From contig CAVUDD010000002.1 of NCBI GenBank assembly GCA_963740205.1, positions 620,001-684,000 on the forward strand: a stretch of 64,000 nucleotides of DNA, in the 5' to 3' direction. The stretch comes from UBA2137 sp963740205. Its GTDB lineage: Bacteria > Pseudomonadota > Alphaproteobacteria > Micavibrionales > Micavibrionaceae. The notes under the pieces are model-generated. The model searched no databases. It saw only the letters and a list, made by a program, of their open reading frames with translations, and was not told the origin of the DNA. Every line of letters starts with the position of its first letter. Positions within the stretch are counted from its first letter, which is position 1. This document shows, one piece after another, positions 36,090 to 45,023 of the stretch. The translations under genes and the position numbers were made by a program.

Positions 36090-37244
36090 ATGACAATACT
36101 AAAAGATTCCGCCGAATTAGCGACATTTTGCAAGACCCTTGAAAACGTCCCTTACATAACAGTCGATACCGAATTTCTACGTGAACGCACCTACTGGGCA
36201 AAATTATGCCTTATTCAACTCAGTGGTCCCGATAAAAACGCAGTTGCGATAGATGTTATCGAGTCACCTGATATTGATTTAACTCCCTTACTCAAACTCT
36301 TTCAAAACAAGAATATTCTTAAGGTGTTTCACGCAGGACGCCAAGATCTTGAGATTTTCTGGCAATTGTTCAAAACCCTGCCAGAGCCTTTATTTGATAC
36401 ACAAATTGCCGCTATGGTATGTGGCTATGGTGATCAAGTTGGCTTTAATGCCCTTGTTGATCAAACTGTAGGCGTAAAAATTGACAAGAGCCAACAATTC
36501 ACAGACTGGTCACGCAGACCCCTTTCGAACAAGCAGTTGTCCTATGCACTAGATGACGTTATTTACCTTGTCGATGTCTTTGAAAATCTTGAAAAGCAAC
36601 TCCTTGAAAGAGGTCGTGCTGATTGGGTTTTAGAAGAAACATCAAACTTACTTGACCCATCTTTGTACGAAAATGACCCAATGGAGTCATGGCAAAGAAT
36701 CAAGGTGAAATCTTCTCGCCCACAACAACTGGCCATTTTGCGCGAGCTTGCAGCATGGCGCGAGAAAAAAGCGCAAAATAAAGACATACCAAAGACGCAT
36801 ATCATGCGGGACGAAACTCTTGTCGATATCTCTTTCCACCCACCTAAAGAGCACAAAGATTTAGGCCGCATACGAGGCTTTCCAAAGGGACAGGAAAATA
36901 AACCGCTTGGACAGCAAATTTTTGATATCGCGCAAAAAGGTCTGAACGTGGAAAAGAAAGATTGGCCGCGCATTGAGAAAAAGCATGGCCTATCGAAGGA
37001 ACATCAAGGTGCCATGGAAATGCTCAAGATGTTGCTAAAAATTCGTGCCTCAGAAAATGATGTGGCACCGCGCCTTATTGCCTCAAAAGAAGACCTTGAG
37101 GCCATTGCTCAATACGCTGAAAATGCAAAAACGCCGACTTTAAAAGGATGGCGCAAACGTATTTTTGGCGACGATGCGCTAAAGATGTTAGGTGGCAAGG
37201 TTTCTTTGAAGCTCAAGGACGGCGTTATTGTGCTTAGCGTATAA
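36090..37244 (+). CDS. rnd: RNase D, 3'-5' exoribonuclease
   Basis: RNase D trims 3' ends of tRNA precursors and other small RNAs. The 384-residue protein shows the DEDDy exonuclease residues in VDTEFLRERTY, FHAGRQDLEIF, and the YALDDVIYLVDVF region, followed by an HRDC domain (~205-280, ILRELAAWREKKAQ). ATG 36090 is preferred as it begins the conserved N-terminus. It is divergent from aspS with an 85-base gap. The 3' end overlaps the GDPD-like gene by 11 bases. Confidence 0.94.
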   Translation: MTILKDSAELATFCKTLENVPYITVDTEFLRERTYWAKLCLIQLSGPDKNAVAIDVIESPDIDLTPLLKLFQNKNILKVFHAGRQDLEIFWQLFKTLPEPLFDTQIAAMVCGYGDQVGFNALVDQTVGVKIDKSQQFTDWSRRPLSNKQLSYALDDVIYLVDVFENLEKQLLERGRADWVLEETSNLLDPSLYENDPMESWQRIKVKSSRPQQLAILRELAAWREKKAQNKDIPKTHIMRDETLVDISFHPPKEHKDLGRIRGFPKGQENKPLGQQIFDIAQKGLNVEKKDWPRIEKKHGLSKEHQGAMEMLKMLLKIRASENDVAPRLIASKEDLEAIAQYAENAKTPTLKGWRKRIFGDDALKMLGGKVSLKLKDGVIVLSV

Positions 37245-38163
37245 AAGGAATACCCATTATTCTTTCTAATACTTCAGAAGATTCTTTGTGATCTCTACCA
37301 TCTGAATCACCCATCACTCTCTTAAAATATTCTTGAGTAAGGGGTATATCGTCAACTTTGACAATCACATCTTGCTCTTTTGAATATTCAGCAAGCAATC
37401 TTAAGCTATCATCTAAGACATGGGCCTGAGAAAAACGTCTTGGACCTGAAGGGTGAGAGCAGAAACCAGCGTTATGCTTTGCTGCAAAATCGATTAACTC
37501 AGGTCTAATGTCACAAGTCGGTGTATCAATAGCAGCACAGTTAAACTCTGTCATGAAAGAAGATAAATCCGCTAGGGCCGCCTTGTTATAGTCAGCGGTC
37601 GGGCTTACCGCATAACCCGGCATAGAAATATCTTTACCCTTAAAAAGCTGCATTGTAGCAATTGTTGGTTGAATGATAGCCGCATCATCACGCGCCCTTA
37701 CGTTTGCAAGCTTATCTCTATCAAAAGAACTGTAACGAATTTGAGAGCGATCAAAGCCAATCTCTTCTTCTAGCTTATCAACAGTATCCAGGGTAGACCT
37801 TACAACACTGCGTCCCTTCAATTCTAAATTAAGAACGAATTTCTTCTCAAGTGCATTAGAAAGTTCATGAAAGTGTCTTAGCGCTTGCTCAAGTGATGGA
37901 TGCGAAGAATCGGGAGCTAAATTTAAACTTAAAATGTTTTCATATGATAGATCAGAAACTTTGAAACCTTCTATTTCATCACGCTCGATAACTATAGGTA
38001 CGCCATCAGCAGAAACAAAAACATCAAATTCCACGCCATCAGCCTGATTATCCACCATGGCCTGCGTGAAAGATTTAAGGGTGCTTTGAGGAGCTTTACC
38101 CTCTAGAAATGGCGTCTCAGTTGTTCTGCCATTACCTCTATGTCCAATAATTTTAAGCGCCAT
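37234..38163 (-). CDS. GDPD-family protein with a substituted catalytic histidine
   Basis: TIM-barrel protein related to glycerophosphodiester phosphodiesterases, 309 residues from ATG 38163 (MALKIIGHRGNG). Retained are HRG, the metal ligands in GVEFDVF, and NLELKG. The second catalytic histidine, normally in a VxxHD motif, is replaced: the strand reads PIVIERDEIEG. The usual PENT motif is APQST. Activity on glycerophosphodiesters is therefore doubtful. No signal peptide is seen. It is divergent from the MBL hydrolase gene (94-base gap). Confidence 0.75.
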   Translation of the reverse strand: MALKIIGHRGNGRTTETPFLEGKAPQSTLKSFTQAMVDNQADGVEFDVFVSADGVPIVIERDEIEGFKVSDLSYENILSLNLAPDSSHPSLEQALRHFHELSNALEKKFVLNLELKGRSVVRSTLDTVDKLEEEIGFDRSQIRYSSFDRDKLANVRARDDAAIIQPTIATMQLFKGKDISMPGYAVSPTADYNKAALADLSSFMTEFNCAAIDTPTCDIRPELIDFAAKHNAGFCSHPSGPRRFSQAHVLDDSLRLLAEYSKEQDVIVKVDDIPLTQEYFKRVMGDSDGRDHKESSEVLERIMGIPFIR

Positions 38164-38257
38164 GACCTTCCTAGATTTGGTACTAGAATTTTCAGTTAAG
38201 AATGCGTATAAACTATAAAAAACAACTCCGCAACTATATACATAATACCGGAATAAA

Positions 38258-39046
38258 ATGGAAGTCTTATTTTTAGGAACTAGTGCTGCAGTTAACACTT
38301 CTGACAGACATAACACGTCTTTATTGGTTATGAATGAAGGCGATAAGCTCCTTATAGACTGTAACGGTGTCTGCCTTCAAAACTGTAAAAAACAGAATGT
38401 TGATCTCACAAACTTAGAACATATTTTCTTTACACACGCGCATATCGATCACATTAATTCGATTAACAACCTTCTACATCAATTATGGCTTTTAACCTGC
38501 CACTTTTCTGAAGACATTGATAATAAAAGAAAAAATCCTATAAATATATATGCTAATACGCCTACATTAGAAAAGGTGAAAATGCTTATAAATCTTGTGG
38601 ATATCCCCAAACACCCAAATATGTTCCCTATAATATTTCATGACCTTGGTGTGGATGAGGGAAATGTAAGTATAGGATCGCTTAATTTGAACTATTTTCC
38701 AGCGCAGCATGGATCTTTCCCTTGTTACAGTTGTGAAATTACTGCCGCAAATGGAAAGGCGTTGGTATATTCTGCTGACACAGAGCCTAGCGACATTCTT
38801 TATAAGCGATTAGGAGAAAACAAAGTTCTTATTCACGAATGCACTGATTTTGATAAAGAACACTTACCAGGACACACAACTTTTCAAGAAATAAAACAAG
38901 ATGCCGAACATCTCAGAAGTGTAGACACTTACCTTGTTCACTTGCCTGAGCTTACAAAAGAGCATTTCGATGATTTTAATGACTTTTGCAAGCAAGAAAA
39001 CATAAGACTATTCATACCGAGCGATGGTGACATTATTAAGCTTTAA
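38258..39046 (+). CDS. Metallo-beta-lactamase fold hydrolase, RNase Z-like
   Basis: The 262-residue protein starts MEVLFLGTSAAVNT and has the zinc motif THAHIDH (H60, H62, D64, H65), a later histidine in FPAQHGSF, the aspartate in VYSADTEPS and a final ECTDFD/PGHT region. This is the layout of the RNase Z/phosphonate-lyase accessory (PhnP-like) branch of the superfamily. The substrate is unknown. AT-rich base use is slightly stronger than in the neighbouring genes. It could hydrolyse a cyclic phosphate ester (inference from family only). Confidence 0.78.
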   Translation: MEVLFLGTSAAVNTSDRHNTSLLVMNEGDKLLIDCNGVCLQNCKKQNVDLTNLEHIFFTHAHIDHINSINNLLHQLWLLTCHFSEDIDNKRKNPINIYANTPTLEKVKMLINLVDIPKHPNMFPIIFHDLGVDEGNVSIGSLNLNYFPAQHGSFPCYSCEITAANGKALVYSADTEPSDILYKRLGENKVLIHECTDFDKEHLPGHTTFQEIKQDAEHLRSVDTYLVHLPELTKEHFDDFNDFCKQENIRLFIPSDGDIIKL

Positions 39047-39060
39047 AAGCTGAGCAAGAA

Positions 39061-40083
39061 TTACTTCCACAGCCAAGCCGCACCCCGAACCCCAGAAGAG
39101 TCGCCGTGAGTAGCCTTCAAAAGAGGCTTATCATAGCCCTTAGTATAAATGTATTTATCCCATATTTTTGGCACTTCTTTATAAAGAGGCTCAACATTAC
39201 TCATGCCTCCACCTACTACAATTGCATCGGGATCAAGAACATTGATAATTTGCCCTAACGACCTTGCCAGTCGGTCATAATACCTGTTCATAGCTGCTTT
39301 TGCCTCTGGGTGATTTTCCAAGGCATTTTTGACAATATCGTGGGTGGTAATTTCATCATCTCCCGTAACATAGCGGTAATCACGCTTAAGGCCGGTTCCT
39401 GATATCCAGCGCTCCAGACAACCTCTTTTACCGCAATAGCATATGGGGCCAGGATATTCATTCCAGGCAGGATCATTCGTATAATATTCGGGTTTTTCTT
39501 TTTCAGGAAATAACGCCATTCTTTCAATCTCCTTTTCACGCGGATGTGAAAGGAAAACATTTGCCGTTTCTAAATGGTCGGGAGAGTATACGCGCTGGAA
39601 TGGTAACGGATTGTGCCCCCACTCTCCTGCAATTTCGGTGCTACCACTCCAGGCCTGCCCTTCAAAGGCTATACCTGCACCGCAACCTGTACCAAGAATA
39701 ATCGCAAAAACCATTTTTTTACCTTTGGCTGCCCCATCAACTGCCTCAGATACAGCAAAACAATTCGCATCATTTTCAATGATGATTGGGCGAGAAAGTG
39801 CTTTTTCGAGATCTCCACGGAATGGTTTATTAACAATCCAAGTCGTATTGGCGCTGTTTACTATTCCTGTTTTCTGAGAAATGTTACCAGGAATGGCAAC
39901 CCCAACAGACCCTCTTTCACTCGTTTGTTTCTCAGCATTTAGAACCAAATCTCGAAAAGTTTTTATGGTTCTTTTATAATCTTCGCGCTCAGTTGGAACA
40001 CGCTGCCTATATACTTCCTTACCGTTATCTTGCAGTGCAATTATCTCTGTTTTCGTACCACCAAAATCAATTCCAATTTTCAT
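39061..40083 (-). CDS. ROK-family sugar kinase (NagK- or fructokinase-like)
   Basis: From ATG 40083 it is a 340-residue ROK kinase: phosphate-binding IGIDFGGTKTE, the catalytic aspartate in IENDANCFA, GTGCGAGI, and the zinc-binding GHNPLP...CYCGKRGCLERWISG motif. An insertion of about 35 residues between GHNPLPF and the cysteine cluster is longer than in E. coli NagK. ROK kinases act on glucose, fructose, mannose or GlcNAc; the neighbouring NagB-like and AGE genes favour an amino sugar or mannose-type substrate. It is divergent from the NagB-like gene (73 bases). Confidence 0.85.
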   Translation of the reverse strand: MKIGIDFGGTKTEIIALQDNGKEVYRQRVPTEREDYKRTIKTFRDLVLNAEKQTSERGSVGVAIPGNISQKTGIVNSANTTWIVNKPFRGDLEKALSRPIIIENDANCFAVSEAVDGAAKGKKMVFAIILGTGCGAGIAFEGQAWSGSTEIAGEWGHNPLPFQRVYSPDHLETANVFLSHPREKEIERMALFPEKEKPEYYTNDPAWNEYPGPICYCGKRGCLERWISGTGLKRDYRYVTGDDEITTHDIVKNALENHPEAKAAMNRYYDRLARSLGQIINVLDPDAIVVGGGMSNVEPLYKEVPKIWDKYIYTKGYDKPLLKATHGDSSGVRGAAWLWK

Positions 40084-40156
40084 CTTAGAAACTTTCTTCT
40101 TAAAAACGCGCGAATGTAACTTGTTGTTATCCAAAGTCGCTTTATACTTTCAATCT

Positions 40157-40903
40157 ATGTTTAATGCTAAGTCAGATACTATCGAAATTCTCCACGCTAA
40201 AAGCAAGAACGAGTTTTCTAATCTAGCAGCAAAATCTTTTTGTCAGAGCCTTAAATCATCGCGTCAAAAAAAGCCTATTGTAATACTTCCTACTGGAAAC
40301 ACACCGCTTCCCTTTTATGCCGAATTGAGAAATAGCGAAAAAAAACTGGATTTTATTTATCTTCAACTAGACGAATATATTGGTCTAGAGCCCAGCTCTA
40401 AGCGTCTATTTACCAATTGGCTAGCTGATGAAATTCTTGACCCTATGGATATTCCTCACGAACAGCGTATCACCTTTCGAAGCGATAACCTTTTTCCACA
40501 AGATGAAATTGATATGATGCGCAGCTGGTACAAAGAAAATGGTCCAGCGGATATAGCAGTTTTAGGCATTGGTGCAAACGGGCATATTGGCTTTAACGAG
40601 CCACCCAGCGATGAGAATTCTCAAACGCGTCTAGTGAAACTGAGTAATGAAACGCTTAAATCCAACAATGCCTATTGGGACAACGATAAAAAGGCCCCTG
40701 AATACGCACTTACCCTTGGTATCTCTGAAATTCTGCACGCCAAAAAAATCATTCTCCTTGCCACAGGAAAGTCAAAGGCAATAATTTTGAAAAAAGCGCT
40801 AACTGAACCTCCAAGCCCAGAAATTCCTGCTTCTTATCTGCAAAATCATCCAGATGTTACCGTAATTGCAGACGCCGAAGCATTGTCAGAATTTAAAAGT
40901 TAA
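40157..40903 (+). CDS. nagB: Glucosamine-6-phosphate deaminase-like protein
   Basis: NagB converts glucosamine-6-phosphate to fructose-6-phosphate and ammonia. The 248-residue protein (ATG 40157) shows PTGNTPLPFYAEL, LDEYIGL and GIGANGHIGFNEP, which match NagB better than 6-phosphogluconolactonase. The substitution of GTDGH by GANGH is within family variation. It abuts the convergent AGE gene without a gap. NagA is not in the window. Confidence 0.83.
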   Translation: MFNAKSDTIEILHAKSKNEFSNLAAKSFCQSLKSSRQKKPIVILPTGNTPLPFYAELRNSEKKLDFIYLQLDEYIGLEPSSKRLFTNWLADEILDPMDIPHEQRITFRSDNLFPQDEIDMMRSWYKENGPADIAVLGIGANGHIGFNEPPSDENSQTRLVKLSNETLKSNNAYWDNDKKAPEYALTLGISEILHAKKIILLATGKSKAIILKKALTEPPSPEIPASYLQNHPDVTVIADAEALSEFKS

Positions 40904-42079
40904 TCATTCAATTTCGCCAAGAGCCGCTATTCCTAGATAGATATGATAAGGCGTTGTACCGGGCATATCCTCGACTAGTGGTTTCATGTCACGCGATAAA
41001 TGCTCAACCCACATTCCGTTGTCTTTGATGTAATGCGCTCTCAAAAGCGTCACTAAATCCTCAGCACGGCGCGTACAATAATGTGGATCATCATGCATGC
41101 GGTTAATCACAGGATAAGCCTTTAATGCCTCCATAATCGGCCAGACGCGCTTAGTATCACTAATTACATCGCCCTGCATGTTCAAGGCGTCGTATATACC
41201 ACCATAGGCAGGATCAAACCCATGCTTATCTGCCCATTCAAATAGATGCTCCATCAAATCGTAATAATAAGGGTTTTTCTTGTGACGCGTTTCTTGAAAT
41301 TTATCCAATAACCAAATCCACTGAAAGTGATGCCCAGGCTGAGATATATGACCTTGCTCCTCATGAGATTGGAGCTGCCCATTATAAAATTCAGGCAAAG
41401 TACCATTTTCTTCGTCCCAAAAATATTTTGTAAACAACTCTACTATTTCCTTACTCATTCCCAGATAAGGCTTTTCATTAGTAACGCGGTACATAAACAA
41501 ACACGCTTCAAACAAGTGCATATGAGGGTCTTGCCGGCGCACACGCTCCAAAGGCTTAAGGTTTTCATCTAAAGCTTCTGCAAAACCTGGCTCATTGTCT
41601 AAACGAAAGGATTTATCAATAAATGTAAGGGTTTCGGCTGCATACTTCATCGCGTTTTTATCGTTGGTTAAGCGATAATAATAGGTGCAACAGAACACTA
41701 GGAAAGCATGTCCATAAAGGTCATAGGTATTATCTTGAGGAGTGCCATCTGGGCGAATGCTAAAGCGCCAGCCTCCTGTGTCAGCAATACGGTAGTTTTT
41801 GACGAGATACTCAAAGGCTTTGGTGACCATATCCCTATATGTCTTTTTACCTGAAACCATATCAGCATGCGAATACACAAAGATTTGACGACATTGTGTA
41901 ACCAACCTGCGAGGTAAATCTATGTATGGTTGACCATTTCTATCCAAACGCTCGTAAAATCCTCCATTTACTGGGTCAGAGAACATCTTTGCCCAATGTG
42001 GAACCCAGATTTTATAGAGGTCTTGATAAGCTTGTTTGAGCAAGTCTTTACTCTCAAGCTTAATTTTAGATACAGTCAT
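40904..42079 (-). CDS. N-acylglucosamine 2-epimerase / mannose isomerase family protein
   Basis: An (alpha/alpha)6-barrel protein of the AGE family, 391 residues. Conserved segments include RRLVTQCRQIFVYSHA, DPHMHLFEACL with the catalytic histidine, QPGHHFQWIWLL and KRVWPIMEALKAY. Family members interconvert GlcNAc and ManNAc, or isomerise mannose and fructose (or their phosphates); sequence alone does not choose. With the ROK kinase and NagB-like neighbours it suggests sugar salvage entering glycolysis at fructose-6-phosphate. Confidence 0.85.
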   Translation of the reverse strand: MTVSKIKLESKDLLKQAYQDLYKIWVPHWAKMFSDPVNGGFYERLDRNGQPYIDLPRRLVTQCRQIFVYSHADMVSGKKTYRDMVTKAFEYLVKNYRIADTGGWRFSIRPDGTPQDNTYDLYGHAFLVFCCTYYYRLTNDKNAMKYAAETLTFIDKSFRLDNEPGFAEALDENLKPLERVRRQDPHMHLFEACLFMYRVTNEKPYLGMSKEIVELFTKYFWDEENGTLPEFYNGQLQSHEEQGHISQPGHHFQWIWLLDKFQETRHKKNPYYYDLMEHLFEWADKHGFDPAYGGIYDALNMQGDVISDTKRVWPIMEALKAYPVINRMHDDPHYCTRRAEDLVTLLRAHYIKDNGMWVEHLSRDMKPLVEDMPGTTPYHIYLGIAALGEIE

Positions 42080-42162
42080 ACTATTCTTTCTTTTATTCAG
42101 AGAGATTTCATACTATAGAGCAGTTAGCTTTTAAAACAAAAAACTATAATGAATTGGCAAAA

Positions 42163-43797
42163 ATGACTTCAAGTAATGAGTGGTGGCGCGGTGCCGTAAT
42201 TTATCAAATTTACCCACGCTCTTTTTGCGACTCTAATGGCGATGGCGTTGGTGACTTACTTGGAATGGTTTCCAAACTTGATTATCTGGCCTCACTTGGA
42301 GTTGATGCTGTATGGGTGTCTCCATTTTTCAAATCCCCCATGAAGGACTATGGATATGATGTTTCTGATTATGGCGATGTAGATCCCGTATTTGGCAACA
42401 TAGATGATTTCAAACGGTTTCTAGATGGCGCACACGAAAGAAATATAAAAGTTATTATAGATCAGGTTTATTCACACACCTCTGATGAACATGTTTGGTT
42501 CAAAAAAAGTAGATCCGACCGCACGAACATGAAAGCAGATTGGTATGTCTGGGCAGACCCTAAACCAGATGGCACTGCACCAAATAACTGGCTTTCCTAT
42601 TTTGGTGGTCCTGCTTGGACTTTTGATCCGCGTCGCAATCAATATTACCTTCACCATTTTGGCAGTTTTCAACCCTCCCTAAACATTTGGAATCCAGAAG
42701 TCAGAAAGAGAATTAAGGAAACTGCGGGATATTGGCTGGACATGGGGGTGGATGGCTTCAGGCTGGATGTTGCACATACCTATCTTTATGACCCAGAACT
42801 TAAAGACAATCCTGTGCAAGATACCTCTAATTTCTGGCCTTCTGATTTACCCCCTGGCAACCCAATGGGAATGCAACAACGCATCAATAGCATGTGTCGC
42901 CCTGAAAACTATGATTGGATACGTGAGTTTCGTCGCTTCATTGATAAGTGGGACGACAAATGTCTTTTGGCTGAGGCTGGTGGAGATCATGCTGAGGAAG
43001 TTGCCACATCCTATTCACAAGGCAGGGATCTTTTTCAAATGTCTTATACCTATGGCATTTGCAATAGCGACATGTCACACAAAGCAGTTGCAAGCTCTGT
43101 AAAACTAACCAGTGACATTATTAAAGATGGCTATGTCTGCTGGGCAACAAGCAATCACGATGTCACGCGCGTTTTATCAAGGGTTAATACAGTATCTGCA
43201 AAAAACCGCGATATTGCCTTTTATTGCATGGCTTTGGGCTTAAGTCTTCGAGGTAGTTTTTGTATGTATCAGGGTGAAGAGCTAGGCTTGCCCCAAGCAG
43301 AGTTACGTTTTGAAGACCTAAAAGACCCTTATGATATTGAAATGTATCCCAATCACTTGGGTCGCGACGGAGGTCGCACACCTATGCCATGGCATCACCA
43401 TATGCCTCACGCAGGATTTACAACTGGTCAAAGCACATGGTTACCTGTTGCTGAATCACATTTGCCGCTGTCTGCTGACCTACAGGATACAGACAATGAA
43501 TCTATTTTGAATGCTTATAGACATTTTCTCAAATGGCGTAAAAAAACACCTTGTTTGATACTTGGAGATATTTCACTTCTTCAAACCAAAGAGCCAATAT
43601 TTGCTTATACGAGAGGCTATCAGGGCAAAAAAATATTATGTATTTTTAACTGTTCTGACACCACCGAAGGTTACGTATTACCTAAAAATCATAAAGATAT
43701 AACACTGGTTGATAGTGTGTCACACGGCGTGCTAGACTTAAACGAAGACACCATCAAATTCGATCCTTACGGGTATGCTTTCTTCACAGTTGAATAG
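42163..43797 (+). CDS. GH13 alpha-glucosidase
   Basis: A cytoplasmic-looking 544-residue GH13 enzyme of the oligo-1,6-glucosidase/alpha-glucosidase group: WWRGAVIYQIYPRSF at the N-terminus, nucleophile D202 (GFRLDVAH), acid/base E271 (LAEAGG) and D333 (SNHDVTR). The calcium-like SNGDGVGDL loop is near residue 24. The ATG at 42163 is preferred to an in-frame TTG 9 bases earlier. It is divergent from the AGE gene (83 bases), and likely feeds glucose from maltose-type sugars to a kinase. Confidence 0.92.
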   Translation: MTSSNEWWRGAVIYQIYPRSFCDSNGDGVGDLLGMVSKLDYLASLGVDAVWVSPFFKSPMKDYGYDVSDYGDVDPVFGNIDDFKRFLDGAHERNIKVIIDQVYSHTSDEHVWFKKSRSDRTNMKADWYVWADPKPDGTAPNNWLSYFGGPAWTFDPRRNQYYLHHFGSFQPSLNIWNPEVRKRIKETAGYWLDMGVDGFRLDVAHTYLYDPELKDNPVQDTSNFWPSDLPPGNPMGMQQRINSMCRPENYDWIREFRRFIDKWDDKCLLAEAGGDHAEEVATSYSQGRDLFQMSYTYGICNSDMSHKAVASSVKLTSDIIKDGYVCWATSNHDVTRVLSRVNTVSAKNRDIAFYCMALGLSLRGSFCMYQGEELGLPQAELRFEDLKDPYDIEMYPNHLGRDGGRTPMPWHHHMPHAGFTTGQSTWLPVAESHLPLSADLQDTDNESILNAYRHFLKWRKKTPCLILGDISLLQTKEPIFAYTRGYQGKKILCIFNCSDTTEGYVLPKNHKDITLVDSVSHGVLDLNEDTIKFDPYGYAFFTVE

Positions 43798-43810
43798 TTT
43801 TTTATAAATT

Positions 43811-44305
43811 ATGACTAGTAAAACCATATATCTCCTGCGGCATGCAAATGCACAAAACGATTTTTCTGCAGACGATTTCAGTAGATCGCTGTCTGATTAT
43901 GGACTTCAACAAGCGAATGATTTGGGAGAAATTCTTAAGAAAAAATCCATTTTGCCCGACAAAGTTTACTGCTCGAATGCTGTTCGGACACAACAGACTT
44001 TTGAAAAACTTCATCTAGATATTGATACGAAAAATATTACGTTATCGCCTGATCTCTATAACGCAAATGAAACAAAATATTATGATTTCATAAATATGAC
44101 TGATGAGAACGTGAGCTCTATTCTGATTGTTGGACACAATCCAGGAATTTTTAGTACTGCCCTGTCGCTTATGATAAACCAGACCTCAACGGATATGTTT
44201 TCTTACGAACCCTGCACATTTTCAATCTTCAATAATGACAATATAAAATGGAGCGACGTCACAAAACGTTCGTTTGAGTGTCAGAATATAATTCTTCCTG
44301 ATTAA
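43811..44305 (+). CDS. sixA: SixA-like histidine phosphatase
   Basis: A 164-residue single-domain histidine phosphatase with the phospho-histidine H11 in YLLRHANA, the conserved arginine in AVRTQQTF, and a second histidine in VGHNPG. SixA in E. coli dephosphorylates the HPt domain of ArcB or, as shown later, the PTS-Ntr protein NPr. A hybrid kinase with an HPt domain is encoded 5 kb away, but a link is only a guess. Its 3' end overlaps the convergent hdaA by 47 bases. Confidence 0.85.
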   Translation: MTSKTIYLLRHANAQNDFSADDFSRSLSDYGLQQANDLGEILKKKSILPDKVYCSNAVRTQQTFEKLHLDIDTKNITLSPDLYNANETKYYDFINMTDENVSSILIVGHNPGIFSTALSLMINQTSTDMFSYEPCTFSIFNNDNIKWSDVTKRSFECQNIILPD

Positions 44306-45023
44306 AATTCGGGCTCCCCATTACTGTCTTTATTAATGGGATCGTTACTGGGCGTTTTTGTGATAAAGACGCCTGATTAACCTCCTCTACCAAATGCTGA
44401 GCCATTGCATAGGAACGTTCAATGCGTGGGACGATATACTGGATTTCTTTATCCGTGATTACCACTTTTTTATCCTGAAAAAGTTTTAGTAGAACGATAC
44501 TTAAGAGTCCATCATCTGGCTCTTGAATAGTTTCAGAGGTTGCAGCCCTCATCCTAGAGGCCCAATCAGGTAAATCAAACGCTAAGCTATTAGGTGTGGC
44601 TTCTGACGTTATTAAAAGTGTTCCACCATTTGCGAGTATTTGATTATAGATGTGGAATAGATGCTCTTCTTTTGCCCTGTCACCAATTGCCTCATGCACA
44701 TCATCAATTGCCATATGCTTCTGGTCACGATAGCTCTCCCATCCATTTGAGAGAACATCGTTTATGTTCAAAACACCTTGTTTAGATTTTTCAGCCCAAA
44801 CAGACAGAAGATGTGTTTTCCCGCTTGCCTTAGGACCATAAATCACGAATGTTGGTGTAGGCCAATCAGGCCATTTATTGAGCCACTTAAGAACATTTTC
44901 ATTACTTTCGTTCACAAAATAGTCTTCACGCCCAAGCGCCTCAACATGCCTTAAATCTAATGGTATTTGTTGAGCAGCAGAACTAGGCGCTCCGCCTGCT
45001 TTTTCTGAACTATGATTACTCAT
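44259..45023 (-). CDS. hdaA: HdaA, DnaA-related regulator of replication initiation
   Basis: A DnaA-like AAA+ ATPase without the DNA-binding domain IV, 254 residues. The N-terminus carries QIPLDL, a clamp-binding motif used to dock on the beta clamp. Walker A is GPKASGKT (63-70) and Walker B is MAIDDVH; an arginine-containing lid (WASRMRAAT) follows. With the clamp, HdaA stimulates ATP hydrolysis by DnaA. Alphaproteobacterial context (AI-2E permease upstream, ATGA overlap) supports the call. Confidence 0.9.
   Translation of the reverse strand: MSNHSSEKAGGAPSSAAQQIPLDLRHVEALGREDYFVNESNENVLKWLNKWPDWPTPTFVIYGPKASGKTHLLSVWAEKSKQGVLNINDVLSNGWESYRDQKHMAIDDVHEAIGDRAKEEHLFHIYNQILANGGTLLITSEATPNSLAFDLPDWASRMRAATSETIQEPDDGLLSIVLLKLFQDKKVVITDKEIQYIVPRIERSYAMAQHLVEEVNQASLSQKRPVTIPLIKTVMGSPNFNQEELYSDTQTNVL

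Noticed and set aside
38163..38316. Upstream extension of the GDPD-like gene
   Set aside because: It would overlap the start of the divergent MBL gene and adds 51 non-conserved residues before the family start MALKIIGHRG.
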